Assembly: GCA_045532715.1 (NCBI GenBank)
Contig: JAZSGM010000319.1
Location: forward strand, 1 to 25,030
Reading direction: 5' to 3'
DNA from: RGIG2041 sp045532715
GTDB taxonomy: Bacteria; Bacillota; Clostridia; UBA1381; UMGS1253
DNA: 25,030 nt
Position numbers and translations under genes: made by a program. Shown here in pieces: positions 8,045 to 16,509 of the stretch; within the stretch, counting starts at the first letter, position 1, and the number at the start of each line of letters is the position of its first letter. A model generated the notes under the pieces. That model made no database searches. It was not told the origin of the DNA and saw only the letters and a program-made list of their open reading frames with translations.

Positions 8045-9208
8045 TCACATCTCAATCAAATACAGCTGCGGTTTACCCTGTTCATCCCTATCGGAAGCAT
8101 ACAAAATCGAGTTGTTTGACCAGCTGAAGGTCGGGTGCGGATGTGCGCTCTGCGTCTCCCACGATGTACCGTGCTTGCAAAGCACCTCCATCTTCGGCGT
8201 ATCCGTCGAAATATCAATAAGCATCAAATCGTCAAGCGCGTCGCCGACCAGCTTTGTGTTGTCAATATTGGCATGATAGTGGTTGCAGTAAAACGGCACT
8301 TCCAAATAGCGCACGATGTTGCAATCCTTATCTGCAAAGCCAATGCACGGAATTGCACTTTCCGACTCCTCGGCAAACGCCTGCTTACGGTCAACGGTGA
8401 TGGTACCGTCGTGCCCCGGGCCGCGGTTGTCAAAGAAAACAAGTCCGTCGCGCGTCCAGAATTCGTGACCTACGCTGTCCGGCGCATCCTGACGAAAACA
8501 CGGCATCACGCGGCGCGTTACAGTGTTGACCATCCAGATTCTCTGCGTAACCAGATTCCATGGGCCTTCGTGGCAGTAGGTTAAAAACTCGTTCGTGTCC
8601 GGCGCAAACTGCACATGTGCCACCTGGCAGGTATCGTCGACAATCGTCTCGCCGCCGCTGCCGTCCATATAAATCACAACGATTTTACCGCGCTTCTGCT
8701 TATAATAACGCTCGTTAAAGCCGTCATAATTTTTACCCGAGAACTGACGATGGTAATCGACAATCTCATTGAGCGCAAACGCCACATAACGGTTGTCAAA
8801 GCTGATGTTGCCGCCAAAAAATTTGAAGCCGAATGGCGCGGTGTAAAGGTGCGTTAGGTTTTCCGTGCCGCGCTCGAGCTTGTATACCTTATCACCGGCA
8901 ATAAACACGATGTACTTACTGTCGTTTGTCTTGGTCACAAAGCCGATATTGTCAATGCCCCACGCCGCAAAATCTGTCAGCTGTGTACGCACACCGGTTT
9001 CTAAATCCATAGCGTACAGCTCCGCTATTTTCTCGCCCTCGTTTGTATGCTTATAAATGATTTCCTTATCCCCTAAGGTATAGGAATTCTCCGTAAAATA
9101 GAAATGTACATTGCAGCCGCTCTTTGTCAGCTGCTTAATCGTTCTTCCGCTCGTTTCATCCACAAAGGTGGTGATTTCGGACGGAAACTGTCTCCCTACA
9201 TTCGACAT
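8045..9208 (-). CDS. Oligogalacturonate-lyase-like protein (PL22 family), copy 1
   Basis: 387 residues from the ATG at 9208, with GGGAGG seven bases upstream; an earlier TTG at 9223 overlaps that site and is rejected. The protein resembles the seven-bladed-propeller oligogalacturonate lyases (Ogl, PL22). It has H198 in GHP-like context (VAHVQFAPD), CHEGPWNLV (H213), GHEFW (H248), NHYHAN (H310, H312), and Q353-x-x-H356-x-H358 followed by PTF. In characterised Ogl the manganese is held by one His plus a Gln-x-x-His-x-His set, which I recall as His287, Gln350, His353 and His355 in the Yersinia enzyme; all have equivalents here. It has no signal peptide, so it is cytoplasmic. It would split unsaturated di- or oligouronides by beta-elimination to keto-deoxy sugars. 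It starts 18 bases after the lyase B stop codon, in the same operon. Confidence 0.88.
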   Translation of the reverse strand: MSNVGRQFPSEITTFVDETSGRTIKQLTKSGCNVHFYFTENSYTLGDKEIIYKHTNEGEKIAELYAMDLETGVRTQLTDFAAWGIDNIGFVTKTNDSKYIVFIAGDKVYKLERGTENLTHLYTAPFGFKFFGGNISFDNRYVAFALNEIVDYHRQFSGKNYDGFNERYYKQKRGKIVVIYMDGSGGETIVDDTCQVAHVQFAPDTNEFLTYCHEGPWNLVTQRIWMVNTVTRRVMPCFRQDAPDSVGHEFWTRDGLVFFDNRGPGHDGTITVDRKQAFAEESESAIPCIGFADKDCNIVRYLEVPFYCNHYHANIDNTKLVGDALDDLMLIDISTDTPKMEVLCKHGTSWETQSAHPHPTFSWSNNSILYASDRDEQGKPQLYLIEM

Positions 9209-9226
9209 GCTGTCGCCTCCCAAAAA

Positions 9227-12200
9227 TTATTTACAAGTCAGCGTAACGGATGCTTCCACCTTGGCATACTTTCCTTCGTAGGTAGCGCTAATCGTAGTAT
9301 CACCCTTACCGACAAAGGTCACAACGCCGTTTGCGTCTACCGTTGCAACCGCTGGATTGGAGCTGGTAAATACAACGCCGTCCGCCAAAACCTCTTCGCC
9401 CTTGCCGTTATACGCTTTCAGCACAAGCGCCTTGGTTTCGCCGACGCTGCCGTTTACGCTGTTGCCCGCAAAGTAAATCGGCCAATACTGCATATCGGTT
9501 TCCATCTGTTCTTTGGAAGTATAGAAGCAAACCTCGGTATAGCTGTTGTAGCTGCCTCCGTTTGCATCGCCCTGACCGTTGATGCGAAAATACTTCGCTG
9601 TCTTACCGCCCAGTTCAAAGATTTCCGGCATATTGGTCGTACCGCTGGTTCTGGTATCAAGCACCTGCTCCCAGTTTATGCCGTCTACAGAAACCTCGGC
9701 GTTAAAGATAAAGCTTCTCGGACCCGAGGCTGTACCTAAACCTGCAAGACCGAACGCATACAGGCTGACCGGCTCTGCAAATTCATAGCAAATCCACGCA
9801 GGCTTTGCCGCAGACCAACGATTCACCAGCTCATCGGAAATAATGTTATCCACCGTACCGAATTCCACATATTTGTCATGACCTGCGGAGAAGGTGACAT
9901 GCGCTACGCTCTGACGGCTCAGTACCTCCGGTGCACCGCTCAAGCTTGCACTCAATTTCAGCTCAGTGATGTTGTTCGGGCTGTTTGTGCCATCCTGCCC
10001 TGCAAACTTATCCGTTACAAATGTAATTGTATACGATTTTTCGCCGATTGTAAAGCTTGCTGTGTTTCCGTTTTGTACAACCGGTGCACCGCTTGCCAGC
10101 GTTACGGTCGGGATATTGCCGTCCGTCAGCATTGTATAATCGGTTTTATCCGTTGTAAAGCTCTTCATTTCCGCACCGTTTAAGAGCACACGCTCGGAAA
10201 GCAGGGAAATGATGTTTACCTTTTCTGCCTCGGTATATTCTACTGCGCTGTCCGAGATAACAATCAAGCCGCGGTCATCCCACAAAACCTTTTTGCCGAG
10301 TGCTTCTACAAGCGCGCGGAGCGGAATGAGCGTTCTGCTGTTATAGGTCTGCGCCGGCACATCCAGAATTCTCTCTTCCCCGTTAACCAGCATCTTATCC
10401 GAGCCAATTTGCAGCTGAATCGAGGTATTGCCCTTGCTTACCGATACGGTCTGCGACGGCTCATACCAACTAACCTGCGCATCAAAGCTTTCGGAAATAA
10501 AGCGTACCGGCACGAGTGTTCTGCCGTTATCGGTAAACGGATATACATCCATATTCGCCGTGTCGACATAGGTTCTGTAGCCCTTATCGAGTACAACCGG
10601 GCTGTTTAAGAAAAGTGCTACCGTATTGCCTGCCTGACGTGCGGTGGAAATCGCGTTGTCCGAAACAGACCAAGTGTCCATTTTCGTCACCGGTGTAAGT
10701 GTTTCCGGTGCTGCTTCGCCTTCTTTAAGCGGTACAAATTCAACCGCAAGTGTCATCTCTGTCACATTCGTCATATGGATGGCAAGCTTATAAATATCCT
10801 GATACACTTCATCCGGTGCTGTCGGGGAAGTCGGGAGCGGTCTTGCCGCCATGATCTCAAAGGTTGCATCGGCAGGACCTTCGGTAATGGCAGCATACAT
10901 TCTTTCGTTGCCGACCGTAAGCAGCGCACTCTTTTTATCTGCAGAGAGCGTGATGTCGCCGGTTGCATGTGCAAACCACCAAAGCTCGGACGGCTTTTTC
11001 ATCGTTACCTCATCCTGTAAAACGATGCTGTTTCTGCCCTTGGTTATATACATACCGCGCTTTGCGGATGCAAAGTCATAGCTTGTCTGCGTCATATCCA
11101 GAATGGAGAATGCCTCATTTTCCGCTTCCTCGTGACGGATAAACTTTGCATATGCCGTTTCCACCTGATCCCAGCCCTTGCCCGGATTTACAATCAAAGT
11201 ATTCTGACCTTCCGCGCGCTTTTGGTAATACATATTTGCATCATAGAGCGAGGAATAATCGGAACGGCCAAGTGTGCGGATAAAGCGCGTGCCGTTGGCA
11301 TCAATTACAAATGTACCCAACGACTTAAACATATGACCGGTGCCGTTATAACCGCCCTGCATTGCCGCATAAAGCGCATTGTCATCCGTCCAGGAGGAAC
11401 GGAAGGTGGCAACCTGTGCATCGTCCTTGGCATCAAAGGTTTTATCAAGCGGTGTATCGCCTACATCCGAGCTCATATTCACATCCTTATAAAGTAATGC
11501 AAAATACGGATAGTTGACACCGCTCCTTTTGTCCAGAGCCCAGTTGTAGAGCGGCTTATTATAGCGCGCTGCCAGCCAATACGGTGTCGGGTCACCTTCA
11601 ATGGTGTCGGATGCATCACCGAAGTTAAAGTTCTTTTTCGGACCGGCAGTATATACCCAGTAGTCGCCCATATTTTCAACCACCGGATTGTCGAAAAACC
11701 AGGTAATCGCCTCCGGCTTTTCAAATTCCGGCTTAAATGCACTTTCAAGCTGTGCGAGCATATACACCATATACTCCGTTGCAAGACCCCAGTAGGATGA
11801 ACCCTCCGGGAAGCCGCCGTCTGCGCCGAAGGCCTCAACCGGCTGTCTGCCGTGCTTGAGGGCATAGGTCAGCAAGTACTCCGCAAGCTGCGGCTCTTCA
11901 TCGGCAATCGCAAGTGCAATGCCTGCCGCAGAGGTATTGGCAATCATAGTACGGTTCGAGGTACCCTTTGCAATTTCAACAGAAATTACACCGTCATACG
12001 AACGCACAAACTGCCAGAGTGCCTGCTTCTTTAAAATATCAATAATTTCTGTTCTTTCCTCCGGCGTGAGTGCATCGTAGCACCAGTCGTAGAAGCACGC
12101 TACGCCGTACATCAGCTCCGACGGAATCATCGGCGCAACATTCGACCAATCCGGGAAGGTGCCCGCATTGCGGATTTCTTTAAGACCGCGCTCGACATAC

Positions 12201-13807
12201 TTTCTGTCCTGCTCGACGAGGTAAGTAAAGCCGAGCATCATCATGCGGCGCTCGATGCTTCTTGCCGCACCCAAAATATTTCTGCCGTTAGAAAAGGTAT
12301 AGGTTTCGCAAGGTGTAGTCAAAAGCAAATCTGCATTGTCCTTGGTTTTTGCATACCAACTCGCGCACTGCTCATCTGTCGCAATTTTTTCCGTTACTTC
12401 CGTTCTGCTGTTGATAAACAATCTCGGATGTGCATTTAAGTTCGACACGTAGCTCTTCTCCGTTACCGGCTCGCCGATTTTTGCCCAGTTTGTACCGGTT
12501 GAGCCGTAATACTTTGCATCGCCGAAATCCGGTGCCGCATCGCTGTAAATGATAAAGTTATCCAGCAAAATGGTGTCGCCCGGCTGCAGCACCGGGAAAA
12601 TGCGCATCTGCACCTCGGAATAGCTTTCTACTTCTTTACTGAACGAAACGCTGTCCACTTCCTTGCCGTTTAAATAAGCAACAACGCTCTTTTTGTTAAA
12701 ATCAAACACAGCCTTGATGTGGTCCCAAACCTGCGTTCCGCTCGGCACAAAACCATTCTTTGCTGCGGCAAAGTTCGTGCCTGCCGCATCCTGAAGATAG
12801 ATTGTCATCGAGCTTTGCGAGCCCTTGGTAAACTGTGCATAAAATTCCACCGTCAGCGTCGTCGGCTTTTCGCCGAGCGTCAGATTCTTTTCAAAGCGCG
12901 GTGTCTTTTGTACCCTTTCCAGATTGGTTGCGCGAATGACCTTTTCCTTATCCAGTAGAACCGGCTTAATATAGTCCGATGTACTGATTTTTGAAAAGTT
13001 TGCTTCACTGCCCGTCGGGACATAGCTATCGCCATTTAAGGAACAATCGTATGTAAACAAGGTATACTTGCCCGCCGGTACGGAAAGTGCCGGTGCAGGT
13101 GTCTTATCAAACACCGCCATAATTTCCTCCGGTGTCACAATTTTTTCTTCCTTCTCGCCACCGCCCAGAATATCCTCGGCGGTCACATTATCTGTCGTGG
13201 AAAATACAATATCGTCGACAAAAGCTTCATCCCCTGCACCGAGCGTAGAAGAGAAACGCATTTGCACTTCAGTTAAATCCAATGCTGCAAACGCTTTACC
13301 CTCCGTGGTCTTGTTGTCGTTTACGTACACATCAAACGTACCCTTTTTAAAGTCCATCACAATCTTGTACGAATTCCACTCGCCCTTCGTGTCGCCGTTT
13401 ACCAGGGTTGTGCCCGTGCCGCCCATGTAGGCAACCGACGCAAACTTACAGCCCTCCGATTTCGCGCGGTAGGTCAGCGTCAAATTCGTCAGCGCCGAAA
13501 AGTCAAAATGCTTTTCAAAGCGCGGACCGTTCGTGCCCTCGGTATTGGTGTTGGTAAAGCGCATCACCATACCGGTTTCATCCTTGTAACCGGCAATTTT
13601 CGTCGTTGCCGCATTGGACTGCTTTGTCCATGCAAGGCTGTCCTTGCTGCTGGTCGCAAGGGGCTGTCCGTCGGAATAGCTTTCAAAATCGTCCGAAAAC
13701 AAAATGTTGCCTTCCGTACTTGCGTTGTCTTTTGCCGCAAACACATTTGTGATGCCGCAGCCAAGCAGCATGCAGATGCTCAAAAGCAAGCAAATTCCTT
13801 TTTTCAT
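9227..13807 (-). CDS. Secreted multidomain heparinase II/III-superfamily polysaccharide lyase (paralogue B)
   Basis: 1526 residues from the ATG at 13807, with AAGGAG eight bases upstream. It has the same architecture as the lyase at 2616-7187: signal peptide (1-24; LLGC at 14-17 is also an acceptable lipobox, so a lipoprotein is possible), two LamG-like modules (about 35-200 and 245-425), toroid (about 455-795), heparinase-type beta-sandwich (about 797-1045), stalk domain (about 1065-1185), beta domain, discoidin-like module (about 1297-1432) and Big_2-like domain (about 1455-1526). N618 and Tyr672 (EGSSYWG) keep the 54-residue spacing. The sandwich motif reads H825-M-F827 where paralogue A has H820-M-H822, so one His is lost. 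Similarity to A is high in the catalytic and C-terminal regions and clearly lower in the N-terminal 420 residues, suggesting different targeting. It lies 90 bases after GH3 and 18 before PL22 copy 1. No terminator and no convincing promoter is seen in the GH3 gap. Confidence 0.85.
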   Translation of the reverse strand: MKKGICLLLSICMLLGCGITNVFAAKDNASTEGNILFSDDFESYSDGQPLATSSKDSLAWTKQSNAATTKIAGYKDETGMVMRFTNTNTEGTNGPRFEKHFDFSALTNLTLTYRAKSEGCKFASVAYMGGTGTTLVNGDTKGEWNSYKIVMDFKKGTFDVYVNDNKTTEGKAFAALDLTEVQMRFSSTLGAGDEAFVDDIVFSTTDNVTAEDILGGGEKEEKIVTPEEIMAVFDKTPAPALSVPAGKYTLFTYDCSLNGDSYVPTGSEANFSKISTSDYIKPVLLDKEKVIRATNLERVQKTPRFEKNLTLGEKPTTLTVEFYAQFTKGSQSSMTIYLQDAAGTNFAAAKNGFVPSGTQVWDHIKAVFDFNKKSVVAYLNGKEVDSVSFSKEVESYSEVQMRIFPVLQPGDTILLDNFIIYSDAAPDFGDAKYYGSTGTNWAKIGEPVTEKSYVSNLNAHPRLFINSRTEVTEKIATDEQCASWYAKTKDNADLLLTTPCETYTFSNGRNILGAARSIERRMMMLGFTYLVEQDRKYVERGLKEIRNAGTFPDWSNVAPMIPSELMYGVACFYDWCYDALTPEERTEIIDILKKQALWQFVRSYDGVISVEIAKGTSNRTMIANTSAAGIALAIADEEPQLAEYLLTYALKHGRQPVEAFGADGGFPEGSSYWGLATEYMVYMLAQLESAFKPEFEKPEAITWFFDNPVVENMGDYWVYTAGPKKNFNFGDASDTIEGDPTPYWLAARYNKPLYNWALDKRSGVNYPYFALLYKDVNMSSDVGDTPLDKTFDAKDDAQVATFRSSWTDDNALYAAMQGGYNGTGHMFKSLGTFVIDANGTRFIRTLGRSDYSSLYDANMYYQKRAEGQNTLIVNPGKGWDQVETAYAKFIRHEEAENEAFSILDMTQTSYDFASAKRGMYITKGRNSIVLQDEVTMKKPSELWWFAHATGDITLSADKKSALLTVGNERMYAAITEGPADATFEIMAARPLPTSPTAPDEVYQDIYKLAIHMTNVTEMTLAVEFVPLKEGEAAPETLTPVTKMDTWSVSDNAISTARQAGNTVALFLNSPVVLDKGYRTYVDTANMDVYPFTDNGRTLVPVRFISESFDAQVSWYEPSQTVSVSKGNTSIQLQIGSDKMLVNGEERILDVPAQTYNSRTLIPLRALVEALGKKVLWDDRGLIVISDSAVEYTEAEKVNIISLLSERVLLNGAEMKSFTTDKTDYTMLTDGNIPTVTLASGAPVVQNGNTASFTIGEKSYTITFVTDKFAGQDGTNSPNNITELKLSASLSGAPEVLSRQSVAHVTFSAGHDKYVEFGTVDNIISDELVNRWSAAKPAWICYEFAEPVSLYAFGLAGLGTASGPRSFIFNAEVSVDGINWEQVLDTRTSGTTNMPEIFELGGKTAKYFRINGQGDANGGSYNSYTEVCFYTSKEQMETDMQYWPIYFAGNSVNGSVGETKALVLKAYNGKGEEVLADGVVFTSSNPAVATVDANGVVTFVGKGDTTISATYEGKYAKVEASVTLTCK

Positions 13808-13897
13808 AGTATCCTCTCCTTTTATGTTTATTAAATTTGTATATTCTGATTGAATGCATTAAAACGGAAATAATGCCTTTTTTCGCTTCGCATCTCC

Positions 13898-15469
13898 TCA
13901 GTTGAGCTGAATATCAATAGGCAATTTGCCTTTTGGTTCGAATTCACCGGTTAATACCTCAAGAGGGTATTTCATATCCACAGGTCCTAAGCTGTAAATA
14001 ACTCTCGGGAAATGTGGCGCTTTTTCTATGGAATACGGGTTTCCGAAATGGACAATCGTTGAAAGTTTAGACTGCATTGCTGCCATAAGATTTGTTATCT
14101 TTTCGGTAAGATTTTCACTGCCTGCGTATGCACCGACTTCGGCAAAGGTTATAAAGTGAACTTCATCCACCTTTGTGCTTTCAAAGCAAACATTTTCAAT
14201 CTGCTTTTTGTTCGGAAACACATTGATTGCCACACAGTTAGCATCAGGAAACTTTTCTTTGATTTCATCAATGATTTTATTCGCTGCAGCCCAGGAGCCG
14301 CCGGTTTTTTCCGTCCATTCTCTAACCTCGTAATTTGAATCGTCGTATAGGTTTTCTGCCAAAACAACAAACAGGCGTTTCTTGCCGGCTTCGAGCTTTG
14401 CGGAAACATTTTCGTCTTTTATAAGACAAATGCCTTCACGCCAAACCCTTTCGATACATTGTTTCTGATACTCCGAAATTTCAGTTGCGGTTGCAGGCTT
14501 CATAGTGGAGTTCTGTGCCCGAATCACTCTTGCTACGGCTTCGTTTAATCGCTCTTCGGTAAAAGCACCGTTTTTATATGAATTCAGAAGATATTCATAT
14601 GAGGTTTTAAAGGGAACACGATAATTCGGCAGAACCATATCTATTCCTGCAGCGATTGCGATTCCGTAGCACTTATCTTCGCTGTGCTTCTGCAAAATCC
14701 CCATCATTGCAAAGGAATCGGTTAATATGAGTCCGTCAAAGCCCTGATTTCTTAATATGGACAGAAGCTTTTTAGACATACTCGCGGGATAAACAGGATC
14801 AATTTTAGGATAAACAACATGCTTTGTCATAATGCCGGGGAGATTTGCTTCTTTCATTGCATTTGCATACGGAACCATATCAACATCAAGGATATCTTTT
14901 TCCGTAAGCATCGATAATCCTTCTTCCATATGGGTATCCACTGTTATATCTCTTCCGCCGGGAAAATGCTTTGCAGTTGCAAACATTCCGTTATCCAGGT
15001 ACCCTTTCAGCACCGCAGTTGTAATTTTAGCAACATAATTTTCATCACTTCCGCAGGTTCTGATAACGCGGCTGCGCGCATTGCCCATAACCATATCAAC
15101 GTTAGGTGCCCAGACTGTATTATAGCCTAATTTTTTAGCTTCAATCGCTGTTATGCAACCATGCTGATATGCAATCTCTTCATCGTTTAAAGATGCCAGC
15201 GCCATCATGGAAGGAATCTTGTATTTACTCATAGGAAATCCGGTTTCCATATCGCTGCATATAAGCACCGGATATCCTGCATGCGCATTTATTCTTTTAA
15301 TTTCTTCATCATTTCCGTTGACACATGGAACCTGAACGGCACCTATACTTTTTTTCTCAAGCATTTCATAAACAAAATTACGGTCCTCTTCATCGAGGTA
15401 ACCTCTTACACAGAGAAGCTGTCCTATTTTTTGTTCGACTGTAAGTTCACGAATATTAAGCGCTTTCAT
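13898..15469 (-). CDS. GH3 glycoside hydrolase, NagZ-type (beta-N-acetylhexosaminidase-like)
   Basis: 523 residues from the ATG at 15469, preceded by AGAGG with a nine-base spacer; an earlier in-frame ATG at 15523 has no ribosome-binding site. The TIM-barrel domain (about 1-330) carries K167-HFPGG and D178-T-H180, the His/Asp acid-base dyad typical of NagZ-type GH3 enzymes. It also carries LILTD251SFAM, where Asp251 is the expected nucleophile. A second alpha/beta domain (about 345-523) ends with GKLPIDI, usual for two-domain GH3 proteins. There is no signal peptide. It likely removes terminal beta-linked N-acetylhexosamine or a related sugar from imported oligosaccharides; the exact sugar is unknown. 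It is first in the operon, under a good promoter (15561-15589). By hand count of sample lines its GC is near 40%, against about 50% for the lyase gene that follows, so it may have a different origin. Confidence 0.83.
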   Translation of the reverse strand: MKALNIRELTVEQKIGQLLCVRGYLDEEDRNFVYEMLEKKSIGAVQVPCVNGNDEEIKRINAHAGYPVLICSDMETGFPMSKYKIPSMMALASLNDEEIAYQHGCITAIEAKKLGYNTVWAPNVDMVMGNARSRVIRTCGSDENYVAKITTAVLKGYLDNGMFATAKHFPGGRDITVDTHMEEGLSMLTEKDILDVDMVPYANAMKEANLPGIMTKHVVYPKIDPVYPASMSKKLLSILRNQGFDGLILTDSFAMMGILQKHSEDKCYGIAIAAGIDMVLPNYRVPFKTSYEYLLNSYKNGAFTEERLNEAVARVIRAQNSTMKPATATEISEYQKQCIERVWREGICLIKDENVSAKLEAGKKRLFVVLAENLYDDSNYEVREWTEKTGGSWAAANKIIDEIKEKFPDANCVAINVFPNKKQIENVCFESTKVDEVHFITFAEVGAYAGSENLTEKITNLMAAMQSKLSTIVHFGNPYSIEKAPHFPRVIYSLGPVDMKYPLEVLTGEFEPKGKLPIDIQLN

Positions 15470-15528
15470 TTTGTTGTACCTCTTTGATATTCTTAAAAAG
15501 TTACAGATATTTTTACTCTGCACTACCC

Positions 15529-15557
15529 TTGACAGATATATTTGCTCATGCTATACT
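15529..15557 (+). promoter_or_regulatory. Promoter of the AraC-type regulator gene at 15638
   Basis: TTGACA (15529-15534), 17 bases, TATACT (15552-15557): a near-consensus sigma-A promoter. The predicted start near 15564 falls inside the -10 hexamer of the opposing promoter, so only one polymerase can occupy this DNA at a time. Confidence 0.8.
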
Positions 15558-15560
15558 TTC

Positions 15561-15589
15561 ATTATACAGCAATATTTACCCAACTTCAA
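15561..15589 (-). promoter_or_regulatory. Promoter of the GH3-lyase-PL22-SGNH operon
   Basis: On the minus strand, TTGAAG (15584-15589), 17 bases, TATAAT (15561-15566). The predicted start near 15554 gives a leader of about 85 bases. It faces the regulator promoter, the two -10 hexamers being only three bases apart. The same TTGAAG-17-TATAAT pair recurs before the GH109-like gene. Confidence 0.82.
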
Positions 15590-15607
15590 TGGTTATATTG
15601 CTGTATA
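15563..15607. promoter_or_regulatory. 13-nt perfect inverted repeat bracketing the operon promoter (candidate operator)
   Basis: TATACAGCAATAT (15563-15575) is exactly reverse-complemented at 15595-15607. The arms are 19 bases apart, with centres 32 bases apart, about three helical turns. One arm overlaps the minus-strand -10 and the other lies just upstream of its -35, between the promoter and the regulator gene. It is a plausible site for the adjacent AraC-type protein or another dimeric regulator. Confidence 0.5.
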
Positions 15608-15637
15608 CATTGAAAATATTGCGCATAGGTGAGAAAG

Positions 15638-16468
15638 ATGCTACCGCAAAAACCATTTGTAGACTTGAACTTTTCACTCAAAAACGGATACAAGGTATAT
15701 ACAAGTGAAACAAGCACCGCGCAAAATACACATACGCATCATCACGATTCTTACGAAATCTATATGCTTTTAAACAGCCGTGTCGATTTTTTTGCCGACG
15801 GTGCCATGTATCCGCTCAACCCCAAAGAGCTGATTGCCGTACGCGGCACATCGCCGCACGGGCGGCTCACCGTACACAACGGCAGTGCAGAATATATGGT
15901 CATTATGCTCGACAAAGACTTCTTTGTGCAAAACGGCTGTACGCAGTATGAGGAAATCTTTTATCCGCACGCGCGCGGCGACCGCAAAATCAGCGCCGCC
16001 ACCTGTGAAAACAGCGGACTTTATGACGTATATACGCGCTTGAAAAAATACACCAACAATTTTACGGACACCGACAATGTCATTACAAGGACGCTTTTGA
16101 TTGAGTTTTTGCACATTCTGAATACAAACACACACTTTTCCAAAATATATACCCTCCATCCGCAAGTGGAAAAGATTTTAACTTATATCGACGAAAATGC
16201 AAGCAAAAAGCTTTCATTAGACGAAATTGCACAGTACGCCTATTTGTCCAAGTACCACATGAGCCGCCTGTTTAAAAAATATGTCGGCTGTACGATAAAC
16301 CAATATATCACCACCAAGCGCATTGAGCGCACAATCGCACTTACCCAAGAAAAGAAAAACATCACCGAAGCCTGCATCGAAGCCGGATTTTCCGATTATT
16401 CCGCCTTCTACAAGGCATTCGTAAAGTTACACGGTGTACCGCCTAAAACCATGATAAAAAGCAAGTAA
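15638..16468 (+). CDS. AraC-family transcriptional regulator 1
   Basis: 276 residues from the ATG at 15638, which has AGGTGA five bases upstream; the in-frame GTG at 15629 overlaps that site. The N-terminal half has the cupin-like sensor pattern of AraC proteins (HTHHHDSYEIYML, then PLNPKELIAVRGTSPH). The last 100 or so residues form the double helix-turn-helix domain (LSLDEIAQYAYLSKYHMSRLFKK and ITEACIEAGFSDYSAFYKAFVKLHGVPP). It is likely a sugar-responsive DNA-binding activator or repressor. It is transcribed divergently from the GH3-lyase operon, with a shared 168-base regulatory region containing overlapping promoters and a long inverted repeat, so that operon is its most likely target. 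The ligand is unknown. Confidence 0.9.
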   Translation: MLPQKPFVDLNFSLKNGYKVYTSETSTAQNTHTHHHDSYEIYMLLNSRVDFFADGAMYPLNPKELIAVRGTSPHGRLTVHNGSAEYMVIMLDKDFFVQNGCTQYEEIFYPHARGDRKISAATCENSGLYDVYTRLKKYTNNFTDTDNVITRTLLIEFLHILNTNTHFSKIYTLHPQVEKILTYIDENASKKLSLDEIAQYAYLSKYHMSRLFKKYVGCTINQYITTKRIERTIALTQEKKNITEACIEAGFSDYSAFYKAFVKLHGVPPKTMIKSK

Positions 16469-16469
16469 A

Positions 16470-16509
16470 AAAGCCTTGTGCCCATTTGGGAGCACAAAGC
16501 TTTTATTTT
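16470..16509. terminator. Bidirectional terminator between two convergent AraC-type genes
   Basis: The stem is AAAGC(C)TTGTGC with GCACAA(A)GCTTT, broken by one mismatch, around a loop rich in C and G, and is flanked by A and T tracts on both sides. It serves the plus-strand gene ending at 16468 and the minus-strand gene ending at 16503, overlapping the latter's stop codon. Confidence 0.75.

Noticed and set aside
13856..13883. Hairpin GCATTA/TAATGC followed by T6 between GH3 and lyase B
   Set aside because: The stem is only six AT-rich pairs and the T-run follows it on the plus strand, where no gene ends; it would not stop the minus-strand operon.
13808..13897. A separate promoter for lyase B in the GH3-lyase gap
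   Set aside because: TATACA and TTTAAT on the minus strand could act as -10 hexamers, but neither has a -35 at 16-18 bases.
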